DNA of 64,000 nucleotides from Cyclina sinensis (GCA_012932295.1 JAAONU010000019.1:30915913-30979912), one strand, 5' to 3'. Shown: positions 25,927-39,234, counted from the stretch's first letter. Numbers and translations: made by a program. The notes: generated by a model not told the origin, from the sequence alone.

Positions 25927-28900
25927 TCAAGAATCTCCAGTATTCTTTATTGCACCAACAGCTTGCGTAACAGATGTGACATCATTTAGTATCTTCTCTG
26001 CCACCTTCCGAGCCATCTCTTCCTGTTCCTAAACATACAGGAAACACACTTCGTAAAGTCATTATGATAACTTGTGTCAAAGGTTATGATCTGTCCTTTA
26101 CAGAGGATGGTAAATGGATCTATTTTTATGAGCCATAAAGGCAAGCAATCAAGTGTGCATAACAAAAAAAAAAAGCAGAACAACCAACTGAAGCCAAATG
26201 AATGCCAACTGTTAAGAACAGAGGAATTTGTATACAATATTTTTCAATAGCAACAGTCCAATCATTCAATTAGCGATACCAAAAGGCAAAACTTCATTGG
26301 ATGGTTTTACATAAAAACTGTATTAAACAAAGTAAAGATTTACTTCAGTGTCGACCTGAAACCCTGACCCTGAAAGATCTGAAGTATGTTCATCTTATGC
26401 ATGACAATGCACTGGGCCATAATGCCCATACTGTTTTAGACTTCTTAGAGTCAGAAGGCTATGTTCTTCAACATCACCCCCTTACTCACCAGACCTGACT
26501 CCCTATGACTATTTTCTCTTCCAAAGATTGAAAACACACTTATCTAGAGATACATCTAAAAGAATGCCCTAGAATCTCCCGTCTACTAGTGTCTCAAGAA
26601 TATGCAAAATGTTTCAAAAACTGGATAACATTGCTTAAAGTGAGTGTTTCAGCCAAGGAAACCCAAAAACAATTGATCAAAAATAATTTTAGAATACAAG
26701 TATCAATACCAGGCATATTATTTTACAATCACACCTGGTGTCTTTATTTTAATAAATTCTATAGTAGTCTTTTTAAAATCAAATTATAATAAGCACAATC
26801 TACAAACTTTAATATTACACTTATAAATCTATAGGAAACTTCTAAGCAGTGTGCAAATCAAGATATTTTTTCAAGCCTCATGTTTTCATTTGATTATAAT
26901 TTTACATGGAACTTGAAGTAATTAATCAATTTACCCGTTGTTTCTCTTTTTTGCTTTTGAAGAACTTTGATCCAGCTGCAGCCTTCTTCTGAGAGGAAGA
27001 ATTAACTTCTGGATCTGGGTCAAACGTGGACACAAACTGACCGAGTCCATCTATCTGACCTAGTGATAGTCTCCTGGAGGAAAGTAAAGAAACACTTTTA
27101 CACATGCAGACTTTGCACTTCGCTTCAAAAGAAAGTATACAGCAGAATGAGATTCTTTGCAGTGACACCTGATAATTTTTTTGAAAAGAAGACAAGTGCC
27201 AATGTATTACTTCAATCTATTGAAAATCAAGGCCCACAACTCTGCACATACTAGAGCTGACTAACAAATTTCCTAAAAATAGTAAAATCATATCAGTTGC
27301 ACAAAAAACATTTGCTAGTCCAATGTTCAGTATATAGTGATAACTGATAAGCACAGAATTACTGTATTGCCTTTTTCATTTAATTCATAACTAGAACCTG
27401 CAACAGAAATGACAAATACCACCACACTCTGCTAGGTCACAGGATGTAAGGCTTTGTAAAATTTTTGCATGGCAATATAGTGAGAACATGTACAGCTGAA
27501 ATGAGAATAAATAGAATACACACTATCTCATCTAGATGAACAAATATGCAAGGTCTAGGGGTAGCATCAACATTTTTTACCTCTGACCAGTCACTGTGAC
27601 CTTGACCTTTGAGCAAGGGACATAGGTCTTGAACCCAACACACTGTCTCAACTACATAAACAAATATGCTAAGGTATTTTAAAACCTTCCGTTTATGTAG
27701 AAAAAAATTGTCCAAACAAGGAACAGGATGTACTCAGGCAAAGGTGTCAAGTTGAGTCCAATATAGCCCCCAAACACTGTATGTCCCAAAACAATAGTTT
27801 GAGGTTTTAACATAAAGCAGTGACTGTTGTCATGCTTACACACATTTATACAAGAAATCACAACCAAGTTAACTCTCTCCTTCAATAAACAGAACACAAA
27901 ACATACCCTGATCCAGGCCTTTCCCAGAGTTTATCAGGATTTAGCAGTCCTGGATCCATGGACAGCATCCTCATGTTTTCATCAAGCTGATTCAGCTGAA
28001 CACTGGTTCCCGTGGCTAGCAGTGTATTTCTTGAACTGATACTTTCACCTCCAACACTCTGGGCACCGACACTCTGGTTACCAACACTATGCTCTGAGGA
28101 AGTTTCACTACCTGATGGATAATTCAAATAGTTTCAAATTTTTCCAAACCCTGTGGCGATGCTTGACTGTATGCAACATAAACAGTTCAAACAAAACCTA
28201 CCACCTGACTTTAAATGCTTTAGTTCAAACTGAATTTATCAAAAGTTGAAATAGGAACAGTGTTTGAGCTAGTATAAAGCCAAATTAAAATTTGTTTGCA
28301 AATTTCAGTTTTGATTTAATATCAGTGGTGGCGATGAATAAAGTTTCTTCTCACTATTTTCCTATCTTACCACTTCTTCTTCTTGACATAGCAAAACTAA
28401 ATTTATATAAATGACAATAACAACTAAAATTTCTGTGAAAAATTAAAAAAAGCTTATAATAACAATAACATACCTCTGCGTTTTCTATGGCCAAGAGGGA
28501 AGTCTTGCATTGTCTGTACCATCGAGACCAGCTCAGACAGGTACTTGTAATAAACATCACTTGTGAGATAGTGTTGCAGGTGACGCTGAAAACACAAAAA
28601 AAGAGGGCCATGATAAGTCTATACTACTCACCTGAGTACTCTTTCACCTTAAGCTGTTATCAGATAATCTCATTGAAACTTTGGCCTCAAGCCAGGTAAA
28701 CTACTTATGACACCAAATGACTGACTTTCAAACATGACCAAGATATCATCAAGACAAACATGTGAACAAGTATTATTGAAGCTCTGGGTGAAAATATGGC
28801 CACTAGCCAGGTTTTTATCCTTCATGATTTTTGACAGTTGGGCTAAAAATATGCCCTGTAGGATTATTATTTCTTACTTTTCTGAACCAACATGACCCAC

Positions 28901-31900
28901 TTTAGACTTAGAAATTGTCCAGACAATCATTCCTACCAAAAATCATGATGAATGAGTTCAAAATATTAACAAGGTTTTCTTTGATTTTAACTAGTTATCT
29001 AGTTTTGATCCCAGGTGACCCATATTCAAACAGGACGTAGAAAATATCAACACAAACATTCTGACCAAAAATCATCATGACCAATTTCAAATTAAAAAGG
29101 TTTTCCTTTGATTTAAGCTGGTGACCTAGATTTTGCCCCTATGTGACCCATATTTAAAAATGACCTAGAAATCATAAAGATGATCATTCTTACCAACTTT
29201 CCCATTGACTGGATGTAAAAAGTGTCCTCTAGATTGTTAAGAAGCTAAGTGTGGACAGACAGACAGATGTCAGACACAAGATGGGTATTCAGTGATCACA
29301 ACAGCTCACTGAGCATTTCATGCTCAGGTGAGCTGACAAAACTGTCAAACTCTTTTTTCATTATCATGCTGAATTTGTATATCTGTGCTGCTTAGCATCA
29401 TGAAGATTTCACTACGTATAGTGTAATTACAAATTTCTTCAAAATTAAGTACAAATTTAATATAGAGAGCTTTACAAATGCAAAGTAGTGCAAGAAAGTA
29501 CAGTAAAACATTCAGGGTTTACCCTTTCTATAGTGTGTAGAACAATTTTTCTAGGTTTTGCAAAACAATCTGGCAATGGCCCCTCTTCTCTACAAATGTT
29601 GCCTTCAATTTCAAATCTTATATCATCAGTAAATCCCAGAGGTGATTTTGCTTGGAGTGAAAAATATCTGAAAACAGTGTTTGATGAATATTGTACAGTA
29701 ATATCAAACATAAATGTAAATGCCCTGCCAGTCATAACAGACAAGGTCTGTGTTACATTGGATTTCTGTTTCGTACTAGAATTAAATATAAGATAAATCA
29801 TCTAATGAATACATGTTTATACTATTTTTTTATACATTTCCAAGCCCAAGTATCAATCCATATGTACTACTGGCAAGTCATTTCATGTAAACAACCTCCA
29901 CTCTTCACTTTCCCAAATGCATGTGAAAGTCACAAAAAATGAGCATGACTGAAAAAGGCAAAGTTCCTCAAGGCATATGTAAGTATGCTGACCATGCAAC
30001 AGCCATTTTTATGGATTCCCCAAGTGATAAAAGACCGTAAAAGATACCATATGTATCCAGCTGCAAAGCAGCTGTACTAAATAACAAACAATACCCTAAC
30101 AGAAACTTGGCCCTAGTACCATAAAAATTTTGGAATCTACTTGTATAATGGAAAAGTAATTCAAGCTTTTCAAATGGTTTTCGCAATACCAAGTGGAGAA
30201 TAACTTACTTATCATATAGCACCATGGCATCTTCTTGAGCTTGTAGGCCATCATACATCTCTTGAGCAGACAGTAAACATTGAAAATTGTCAGCAGCAAT
30301 CATAAACTGTAGCATATGACTTAACCCTTCCTGCTCCATGTACTGAAAACATCAGACTAAACAGGTTATCCTGTACTAAAGCTATACACTACAACAAATC
30401 CACACCGAATGTATAAGATAAAACTTGCTTGTTGAAAAAGTAAGCCAGACAACTTTAATGACCATATGTACTAAATATTATTTTAGGAAAAGGGACTTTT
30501 TATTGGAATAGTCACATTAACTTTGTCCTTTGACCTCTTGATAGTCATGTTAACCTTGACATTTGACCTCTTGATACTATCTTGCAAACTTTGAACTCAG
30601 ACCACTGGCTTGGTTCAACAGGAACACAAAGCAGCAACATTTTACAACATTTGCCTATTAGATCTAATCCAGAATTAAGCTTTACCATACCAATGATTTG
30701 TTGAAATTTACCTGCTTCTGTCCTAATGAAAACTTAGACTTTTGAAGTAATGATCCAGAACTAGAAATGTTTTAAAACTAGGGGAACAACTCTTGACAAG
30801 AGTGTCTAATGTAACAGAAGATTTGATCATATTTTTAACAGCATGAATCAATAAATTTTGTCTATGTTTATTAAACCCCCCCAACCTTTTAACAAGAGGG
30901 CCATGATGGCCCTGGATCGCTCACCTGAGTACTTTGGCTGTAGGTTTGCTGTTAAGCAGTATTTCATTTTTTAATTGAAAATATATAAGTGCCTACAAAC
31001 CAAATATGTAAAATATCAGTCAATAAATAAAGGCTCTATGACAGAAACTAGAAATATCTATTATAAGCTATGGTGACCTTGACCTTGACCCAGTGACCTC
31101 AAACCCTACCCATGGGTAGAGGTCCATGCAAGGAACCTATATACTGAATATCAAAGATATTGGTCTATAACCGAAGGCTTTATGAGGTACAGTAGATAAA
31201 TCTATTTTTAGCATCCGTGACCTTTAACCTAATCCAATAATTTGAAAAAGCTTGATAAAGCTTGCTTCATGCCAAATTTTAAAATTCAACGCCTTGTGGT
31301 TTCAGACAAGAAGATTTTTAAAGATTTCCTTTTTAACATATTAAGGGCCCCTGGGGCGGGGCAAATTTTGACCCCAGGGCCAACATTTAAACAATATTGG
31401 TAAAGGTTCTTTACACAATACTCAACACCAAATATCTAAGGTCTACACCTATTTGTTTTGGAGAAAAATTATTTTTCATGTTTTTCCTATATAAATCAAT
31501 GTAAAACAAGAGAACCCTGGGGCGTGGCCAATTTTAACCCAATTTTAACATCCACTAGACAATGCTACATAACAAATATCTAAGCTGTAGGCATTGAGAT
31601 TTCCAGTAAGAAGATTTTTAAAGATTGCCTTTTTTACATATTAAGGGCCCCCGGGGCGGGGCCAATTTTGACCCCAGGGCCAACAAATAAACAATACTGG
31701 TAAAGGTTATCTACACAATACTCCACACAAAATATCTAAGGTCTAGTCCTATTAATTTCAGAGAAAAATGACTTTTAATGTTTTGCCTATATAACTATAT
31801 ATAAACCAAGAGAACCCTGGGGCGTGGCCAATTTTGACCCAGGGAACATAATTTGAAAAAACTTGGTAGACAATCACTAGACATTGCTACATACCAAATA

Positions 31901-34900
31901 TCAAAGCTGTAGGCACTGAGGTTTCCAGTAAGAAGATTTTTCAAGATTTTCTTTTTTACATATTAAGGGCCCCCTGGGCAGGGCCAATTTTGACCCCAGG
32001 GCCAACATATAAACAATACTGATAAAGGTTATCTACACAATACTCCACACCAAATATCTAAGGTCTAGTCTTATTAGTTTTGGAGAAAAATGATTTTTCA
32101 TGTTTTTCCTATATAACTATATGTAAACCAAGAGAACCCTGGGGCGTAGCCAATTTTGACCCAGGGGACATAATTTGAATAAACTTGGTAGACATCCACT
32201 AGACAATGCTACATACCAAATATTAAAGCTGTAGGCACTGTGGTTTCTGAGAAGAAGATTTTTAAAGACTTCCTATATAATTCTATGTAAAACGAAGTGA
32301 CCCCTGGGACGGGGTCAATTTTGACCCCAGGGAAATAATTTGAACAATGTTTGTAGAGTTCCATTAGAGGGTGCTAAATGCCAAATATCTAAGCTCTAGG
32401 CCTTGTGGTTTCAGACAAGAAGATTTTCAAAGTTTTTCCTTTAAGTTGCAATAGCAACCAGAGTTCTTGATGGAATTGAATTCTTTGAACAACTTTGGTA
32501 GAGCTTCATGCAAGGAACATCCCAGGCAGGTTTCATTTAATTTGGCCCTTTGGTTTCAGAGGTGATGTCATTTGAATGAAAAGTTTACGGACGGAGGCCG
32601 GACAAATTGCAATCACAAAAGCTCACCTTGTCACTATGTGACAGGTGAGCTAACAACCTGTTACAGAAAATTAAATATCCACTATACTAGAAACAAAACA
32701 ACAAAAGGGTCATGATGGGCTTACATCACTCACCTGAGTATAATTGCTGCAACACATTAGAATTATTTTAAAGTATAACAAAGGACTAGGCAATACTGCA
32801 TTTAAATTTCATAACCCTTGAAGTAACTTGGAAAAGATCTCTAGACAAAGCTACACACAAATTTCAGCAGTCAGTGCCTGGTGGTTTAAGACAAGAAGGG
32901 CTTTGAAGTGTTTTATTCTTGTTGCCATAACAACCAGAGTTCTGCAGTTCAGCTTTAGTAGGTCAACATGCAATGAGCATTCCTGCCAAGTTTTATCATT
33001 TTGACAAAGACGATGAGGAAAAAAAAATTGTTGTTTAAAGCAAAATGTTGATGACAGGAAGGCACACAGGATGATCAGAAAATCTTGCTATTTTGTGCTC
33101 TACCTAATTTTGTAAGTTACTTTATACTTAATTTGAAGCACGATTTACAAAATTATTACATTATAACAGTAACACAATACCACATACCTCCATGAAGTAG
33201 AACATTGCAGTATCATCGTAAAGTATATCTGTCAAGTGAAGCTTTCCACTTGTAAGAATTTCAATCTGATATTTACAATGGTACACACTGGCTTTGAAAC
33301 CCTCAAAGTATCTGAAATAATTTATCCATTTATGTATTTTTGACTTGTTCATGAACAGTTAATCAGTACATTTCAAAACAGTTTAATATGCATGATGGGT
33401 CATCATCATGTATTCATGGAAAAAAATGAGCTTAACTTTAATACGACAATGCCAAATATGAGACAAATTATTTTTAAAATTAAGTTGCAAAAAATTTGTT
33501 TGAGCTAGAACAGAGAAAATTGAGTAACTTCCATTTAATACCAGTACCCACTTACAGCTTGGTGGCATGTGCAGATTGTAAGTCTTTGCCAAAGAACACT
33601 TGCTGCCCTGGCTGGTATTCAAATCCAGCACCTACTGTAGTTGGCCAAGCAATTTCTTGTTTTGCTGAAACGGAACCTAACTAATCCCTCCTGTAATACA
33701 TTTATACAGAATAACAACACTTACTTTTCCTGTATTTTATTCACAACAAAGGCTTGACATTCAACAAAACACTCAGGATCCACTTGACCATCTTCCCGGC
33801 AAATTTTTCCTGAAATGATAAAGGTAACAGTAATAATACATGAAATGGTAATAGTAATCATAATAACAATCATAAAAACAAGAGGACCTTGGATCCCTCA
33901 CCTGAATACTTCGGCTTGGCTGTGGGTCTGCTGTTAACCAAACATCAGAAGCAAAATTATGGTTTCTGAATTGAAGATTTTCAAAGATAATCTTATATAA
34001 ATAGGATCTCCAGTGCAGAACCAGACATAAACTGAACAAACTTGATAAAAAGACAATGCCACATTTGAAATATCTAAGCACTTGGGCATACTGTTCAGAC
34101 ATGAAGATTTTCAAAGTTTCCCTACAAAAACTCAATCTAAAACAAGTGACTCCCAGGCGATGTCAATTTGGACCCTAGGGAGATAATCTGAATACAATCT
34201 TTGTAGAGGTCAACCAATAAATGCTACATTATAACATACCAAATATCTGAGGTATACAGCTTACAGTTCCTGACAAAAAGTTCTTTTTTTTTTAAATTAA
34301 ATATCTACAAATTCCCAATTTTCACCCCAGGGACATAATCTAATCAAATTTAGAAGTGGTCTGCTAGGCAATATAACATACGAAATATCTAAGCTGTAAG
34401 GCACTCCATTTCAGACAAAAAAAGTCTTCCTTAAATAAGCCTCTTTAAAATCAAGTGACCTTTGGGACAGGGCTGTTAATGACCCCAGGGGGATGATTTG
34501 AGCAATCCTGGAAGAAAATATCTAGATGATGCTCCATGCAAAATATCTAAGCTCTAGGTCTTGTGGTTTCAGACAAGAAGATTTTAAAAGTTTTTCCTTT
34601 CTGTTGCATAGCAATCACAGTTCTTGATGGAATTATAATATGAACAACTTTGTTAGAGGTTCATGCAAGAAACATACCTGCCAAGTTTTATCAGCTTTAA
34701 GCAGGTGGTTTAGCAATATGTGTTATTAAAAGGTAAAACTAGATGACTCACACCACACCATGCACAACGGACACAGGACAATCACAAAAGCTCACCTTGA
34801 GCATATGCTCAGGTGAGCAAAAAATATTTTTTTCAGAAAACGAAATAGTGGTATTTCTCACTTATAGTATTGTTCCTGAGATCATCTGTTATACCGACTG

Positions 34901-37900
34901 GATGTGTGGCTTCCTGAGCTAGGTATCGGGTAAATATCCTGACTGCATCTTGCTCAACACCTGTAATACACGGACACATACATGTACCATCCTCTTGTAG
35001 ATGCAACAATGTGTATCAAAAGCCAAGAACTTCAAGTGTATTTTCACATTTTTACAGCAAAATTTATATTATCTAAAATTTTAAGCTGTTTGGTATTAGA
35101 AAATAAATACAATCGTACACCATGACATTGAGGAGTTTAAAAACATATTCAACTCTTCAAAGAATATTACAACAACTAAAGCTTGAGGCATATTTTACTT
35201 AGACTGATAATAATTTAAATCATACTGACTGCCATGGTTTATTTATATAACACTTTCGTTTACTCTAAGCTAATTTAAATTTAAAAAAACAAAACAACAA
35301 AAGCAGCATACTTTTTTTCAACTTCTCAGCCAAATTACGACTAGCAGATAAATTTCCTCCAGCACCTGTTAACTCTACATTTTGCATTTCTTCACTAGGG
35401 CTCTGTAATGTTATGTCCCTGTACGATATTGCACTGGCTTCAGTTTTATCATCAGCTGAACTATCACAGTTTACTATTGGAAGAACCATGCTGCTTTTTT
35501 CTTCATATTTACATTTCTCCCTTACTCTTGAATCACAATCTGATAAATTGTGGTCAGCATTTTTAATATGGTTGTGTGAAATAGTATTTTCTTTATCACT
35601 TAAGTCTGAGCTATTCTTCTGATTTTCATTTGTCTTTCCCTTTTCCGTTTCTGCTTTATCTTTACATCCATTATCATCTAACTTGTTTTGAATTGGATCA
35701 GAATCTGTAACACTTGAATGATTTTCCTGCTCCTTGTCTAACATGTCTATACTAGCTCCAGATACTGGACTGGTTATATCTTTATTTATAGACTTTGTTA
35801 ATGAGTCTGCCGATGAATCACTCTTTGTCACCAAGGAGCTTTTACTGACTGACTGTAGTGAATGTGTCCTGATCCGGGTCCATGTGGAAGCTTGGAAACT
35901 CTCAGCATCCAACCAAAACCTGATAAGAGCAGTGGCTTTACAGGATTCCATATACTGGATCAGATAGGTGACAGCCTCATGATCTTTCAAAACCTCATGC
36001 AAGCTTTTAGATAACCTAGATTTCTGTGGATACTCATCTTCAGGCTGGAGACTCATACCTAGAATTTAAATAATTAAATTACAAAGGCACTTTATCCCCC
36101 TTTAATTCAGTTTGAGTCAAATCAATAACAGTTATCTTTTTTTTTTGATCATTCTGTATTAAAAAGTTCTTTTCATGTTTGCTTCCTTAAAATGATACAG
36201 TGACTATTTCTCAGTGAAACTCTAAAATGACTGTATAATAAAAGCAAAAGTAAACCTACCTAGATCACCAGGAAAATAATCATCCTCTACCTGGAGTAAT
36301 CCATCTGTCCTTGGTTTCCTTGCCGAGCCAGATGCTATAAACATAAGTTGAACAAGAGGTCACAGCATTAGCAGATAATTTCTTATTAATACATGTACAC
36401 CCTTGGATATTTCAAATACTTATTAATCTGCAGATTCATTTCCAATAGCTTTGCACTGGAACAAATCAGTCCAAAGGAAGTAAAAATCTGAGTAGATATA
36501 AGCCAAGAAAACTTTTCTGGAAAGCAGGAAGCAACCAATGCCAAAATGACATGACAGTTATCAAACTTCTTACCTGGATGTCCATTATGACTTCCATGTT
36601 CTAAGATGGTGGATTCTACAGGTGTCTTCAGAACTGGACTTTTCTTGATTGAGCCTGTCTTCTCCCTTTTACCTACATGTATTCAAGGTAGATATTATAG
36701 TACATTTAATAAATCATTGATACTTAAATCTTGAAGTAGTATTTTATTTTCTGTGTGTACTGAAATATTTCAACAACTATACCCTGTATCTGTATCGTTG
36801 TGGTACTAAGAAAAAATTAAAAAATGCATTGTTTACAACTAACTAAATCTAAAGGTATTGTGCTTATTTTAGAATGTGATCAAAAAAAGCAATATAAATA
36901 TAATGTTAAACTTATCTCTCGATGTAAACATTTCATGGAAAAAAATAACCATCTAGAGAACTGCCATACAATGATGACAACATTAATCTTAAAGTTTGCA
37001 AATTTTACTGGTATAAGATTGGCCTTTCGGTATCAGACCCCCAATTTTAAGCCACTTATAATTCTGGTTTCTCACTTCCTTTCAGTGCAATACCATACCA
37101 TGTTTTTAGCTTTTTGGTCAACAACAAAAGCATTTCATTCAAGATACTATTAAACTATAAACAAACTGAAATGTGAATAAACAGAAATATCTCATTTGGA
37201 AAGAAAAATGAATTCTTAAACTGCTTTCAAGCAAAAAGTAAGCCCTTTCCCCACTTTCTTGTCCAATCAGTCACAAAGACTTTTATTTAATATTTGGTAA
37301 GGAACAATAAACGGATTTACTGACTTCCAAGCTTCAAAGAGCATACAAGTACACACTGCTCATGCTCAGAGACAATAAGGTGGCAACAAACTCTGACCAA
37401 ATTTGGAAGAAATGGAGGCATGACGTAGTGTGTTACCTGTCAGCATTGGTAATGTACATGCTAGGTAAAATGGGCAGAGTACTATGACAGTGCATATTGG
37501 TTGTTCTATGAAAATGAGAAAGCTTCAGTTGCTAAAACTAATTTTAGCTTTCAGTTGCTAAAACTAATTTTAGCTTTCTCATTTATAAAGAACACCTAAT
37601 ATACTCAGCCAATAGGTACTATCATATTTACAACTTTATTATGTTCACTTTGATCATCTTTAAAATTTGGTACACCACAGGGCTTTTTTTTCATCATTTT
37701 TGGAATATGACCCATGCCCTTTATAATATGGGATTTTTTTCAACTGGTCTGAGAATCTCTGAAACAAAGAATTTCACCTATACTGCTCATTTTCTTCTGT
37801 TATGCCTTACAATACTTTGTTGGCACACAAAAATCTCAAATGCTATAAATTTTCTCGACAATTTATTAAAAACTTTTTACAAGTTTTTTTATGGCTAGCT

Positions 37901-39234
37901 TTCATTTTGTAATTTGCTTTTGCTTTCAGGATTTTTTCCTTTCTGATTTGGGAAAAAAACAAACTTTTTGCCACTGGGAATATGACCCAATAATGGCAAT
38001 AGAATTTGCCTGAAGAGTCCTGCACCAAGGTATGGATATACCACAACATTAAAGATACATTGTAGCTCAAAAACAGTAATGTCAAGGTTTTACAGTCATT
38101 TCATCAGCAAACTGATTATATATAGTGAATGAAAAGTTGCCTCGTTACCCTGAATATTCAATTGGCGGAAAGTATGAAATATTTTTGTACGGTCATTCAC
38201 ACCTAATTTCTCATGCATATGTAACTGTTTAACCTAATTAGACATAATATTGATTAATGATAGCAGGGCCTTAATTGAGACCCTGATGATAGCTGTTTCT
38301 CTTCTGTTGTATGTGTACATTGTTTTCCAAAGTGAGGAACATTCATACATAATTACTAGTTTAGGATGAATAAACAAACACTTTTTTATCCCTCTTTATT
38401 CTGCCTATGTTGTACACAATGATGATGATGCTGACAAAGATAGTTGTTTAATGTATATATATACTGCTTTCTGAATGGAGGATCATTCATACATACATGT
38501 AATTACTCGCACACTAGTTTAGGAGGAATAAACAAACAAACACTTATTAACCTGCATTTAACAACTATAATTAGAGATAATTCATTTAATTATATGTGCT
38601 CAATATCGGATAAGTTATCTGCTGGTTAATTAAATGCCAAAAACACCTGCATTTAACAACTAAATGTATCATTAATAATGCGCGGGTAATTAGGTGTGAA
38701 TGAAGCATTTCACACTTTCCGCCTATTGAATATTCAGGGTGACGAAACAACTTTTCATTTACTATACATAATCAGTTCTACGAAACGGTTGGTTGACAAA
38801 AGGATCATCAGCCATGTCAAGTATAATAAACCCACAAGTAATGATGTCAACAAACCAAAACTGACATCAACTGATCATACAACAACAAAAATTATCACAA
38901 ATTTCAATATCTGTCTACTATCTTCTGACAGCAGAAGAGATAAGTGCAAAGACATACACCGTGTTTCTATGTCACTGAATGACTGATAAAAATATGCTGA
39001 TAAGACACTGTTCTATTAAGTATAATCAATGTAGATTTGAGTTTTCCAGATCATATGAAATATATAAAGTATATATATATATACGCTAAGCAATGGTTTA
39101 GTACTACTATCTTGCTTAATCAATGATGAATTGTTTCAAGTTCTGCTGTAAACAATTAAGCATTTAAAGAAAGATTTCAGATACGCCCACCAAATTTTGA
39201 AAATCTCACCAGAACGTCTTAGGAAAAAAGACAT
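25927..39234 (-). CDS. AKAP10: A-kinase anchor protein 10 (dual-specificity AKAP2)
   Basis: Thirteen coding exons, all in phase: 39234-39210, 36672-36574, 36334-36260, 36058-35312, 34960-34862, 33809-33725, 33311-33188, 30342-30209, 29667-29523, 28585-28474, 28111-27907, 27073-26935, 26028-25927; 696 residues (human about 662). The N-terminus MSFFLRRSG matches the vertebrate start. RGS region 1 begins near residue 80 (FWLDAESFQASTWTRIRTHS), is split by a long Ser/Asp/Lys-rich insert (about 136-310) and resumes with EQDAV and DGQVDPECF. RGS region 2 (about 395-530) contains DILYDDTAMFYFMEYMEQE, LYDKYFSLQA and NICREEGPLPDCF. The last exon encodes the amphipathic PKA-docking helix EQEEMARKVAEKILNDV. 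The known role is to tether PKA RI/RII subunits to membranes and bind Rab4/Rab11 through RGS regions. The vertebrate PDZ-type end is replaced by NTGDS. Confidence 0.93.
26295..26680 (+). pseudogene. mariner-type (Tc1/mariner) transposase remnant
   Basis: Two frames together match the C-terminal half of mariner transposases. One gives MHDNALGHNAHTVLDFLESE (second catalytic Asp region). After a frame change near 26480 the other gives PPYSPDLTPYDYFLF and QRLKTHL (third catalytic Asp). A third piece, CFKNWI, resembles the family's C-terminus. A frameshift and stops make it nonfunctional. It lies in the last intron of AKAP10, opposite to that gene. Terminal repeats were not found. Confidence 0.85.
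27391..27680 (-). repeat. degraded relative of the TTCTAG-hairpin element family
   Basis: CTAGAAC at 27391 followed by AATGACAAATACC closely parallels CTAGAAC...GATGACAAATACC at 25094, indicating a decayed 3' end of the same family on the minus strand. The hairpin is broken here and the other end was not found. It contains a TGTGACCTTGACCTTTG motif. It lies in AKAP10 intron 11. Confidence 0.45.
28601..29336. mobile_element. hairpin-ended interspersed repeat in AKAP10 intron 9
   Basis: It starts AAGAGGGCCATGATAAGTC and CTCACCTGAGTA and ends with the hairpin GCTCAC.TGAGCAT-TTC-ATGCTCAGGTGAGC (29303-29332) and CTGAC. The inner modules contain AAAATCATGATGA and TGACCCA..TTT motifs. It fills most of the 937-bp intron and reaches within 16 bases of the exon at 28585. 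Confidence 0.65.
30893..32654. mobile_element. hairpin-ended interspersed repeat with 322-bp internal repeats
   Basis: It starts AAGAGGGCCATGATGGCCC and GCTCACCTGAGTAC and ends with the hairpin GCTCACC.TGTCAC-TAT-GTGACAGGTGAGC (32621-32650) and then CTAAC. The motif AAGAAGATTTT recurs near 31308, 31608, 31930, 32252 and 32417, showing a period of about 322 bp built of two related halves of about 160 bp. Modules carry GGGGCGGGGCCAATTTTGAC. It occupies most of AKAP10 intron 7. Confidence 0.7.
32703..33098. repeat. short, decayed copy of the CACCTGAGTA repeat family
   Basis: It begins AAAAGGGTCATGATGGGC and CTCACCTGAGTA and ends near CACAGGATGATCAGAAAATC. It lacks the terminal hairpin. It sits directly after the full copy at 30893-32654 in the same intron of AKAP10. 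Confidence 0.55.
33879..34818. mobile_element. hairpin-ended interspersed repeat in AKAP10 intron 5
   Basis: It starts CAAGAGGACC and CCCTCACCTGAATAC and ends with GCTCACC.TGAGCA-TA-TGCTCAGGTGAGC (34790-34818). It has the same internal modules as the copies at 28601 and 30893 and makes up about nine tenths of a 1052-bp intron. The stem sequence differs from the other copies while pairing is kept. Confidence 0.65.
38111..38776. mobile_element. MITE with long terminal inverted repeats in AKAP10 intron 1
   Basis: About 90 bp at 38111-38200 is the inverted copy of 38687-38776. Shared blocks include ACTGATTAT, AATGAAAAGTTG, CCCTGAATATTCAAT, GGCGGAAAGT and CATTCACACCTAATT. The interior repeats a GAATAAACAAACA block (near 38367 and 38527) and a CTGCATTTAACAACTA block (near 38552 and 38647). 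There is no coding content. No convincing target duplication was found, so the superfamily is unassigned. Confidence 0.75.

Noticed and set aside
29488..29796. 102-codon plus-strand ORF
   Set aside because: It is the antisense shadow of AKAP10 exon 29523-29667, whose minus-strand translation clearly matches the second RGS region.
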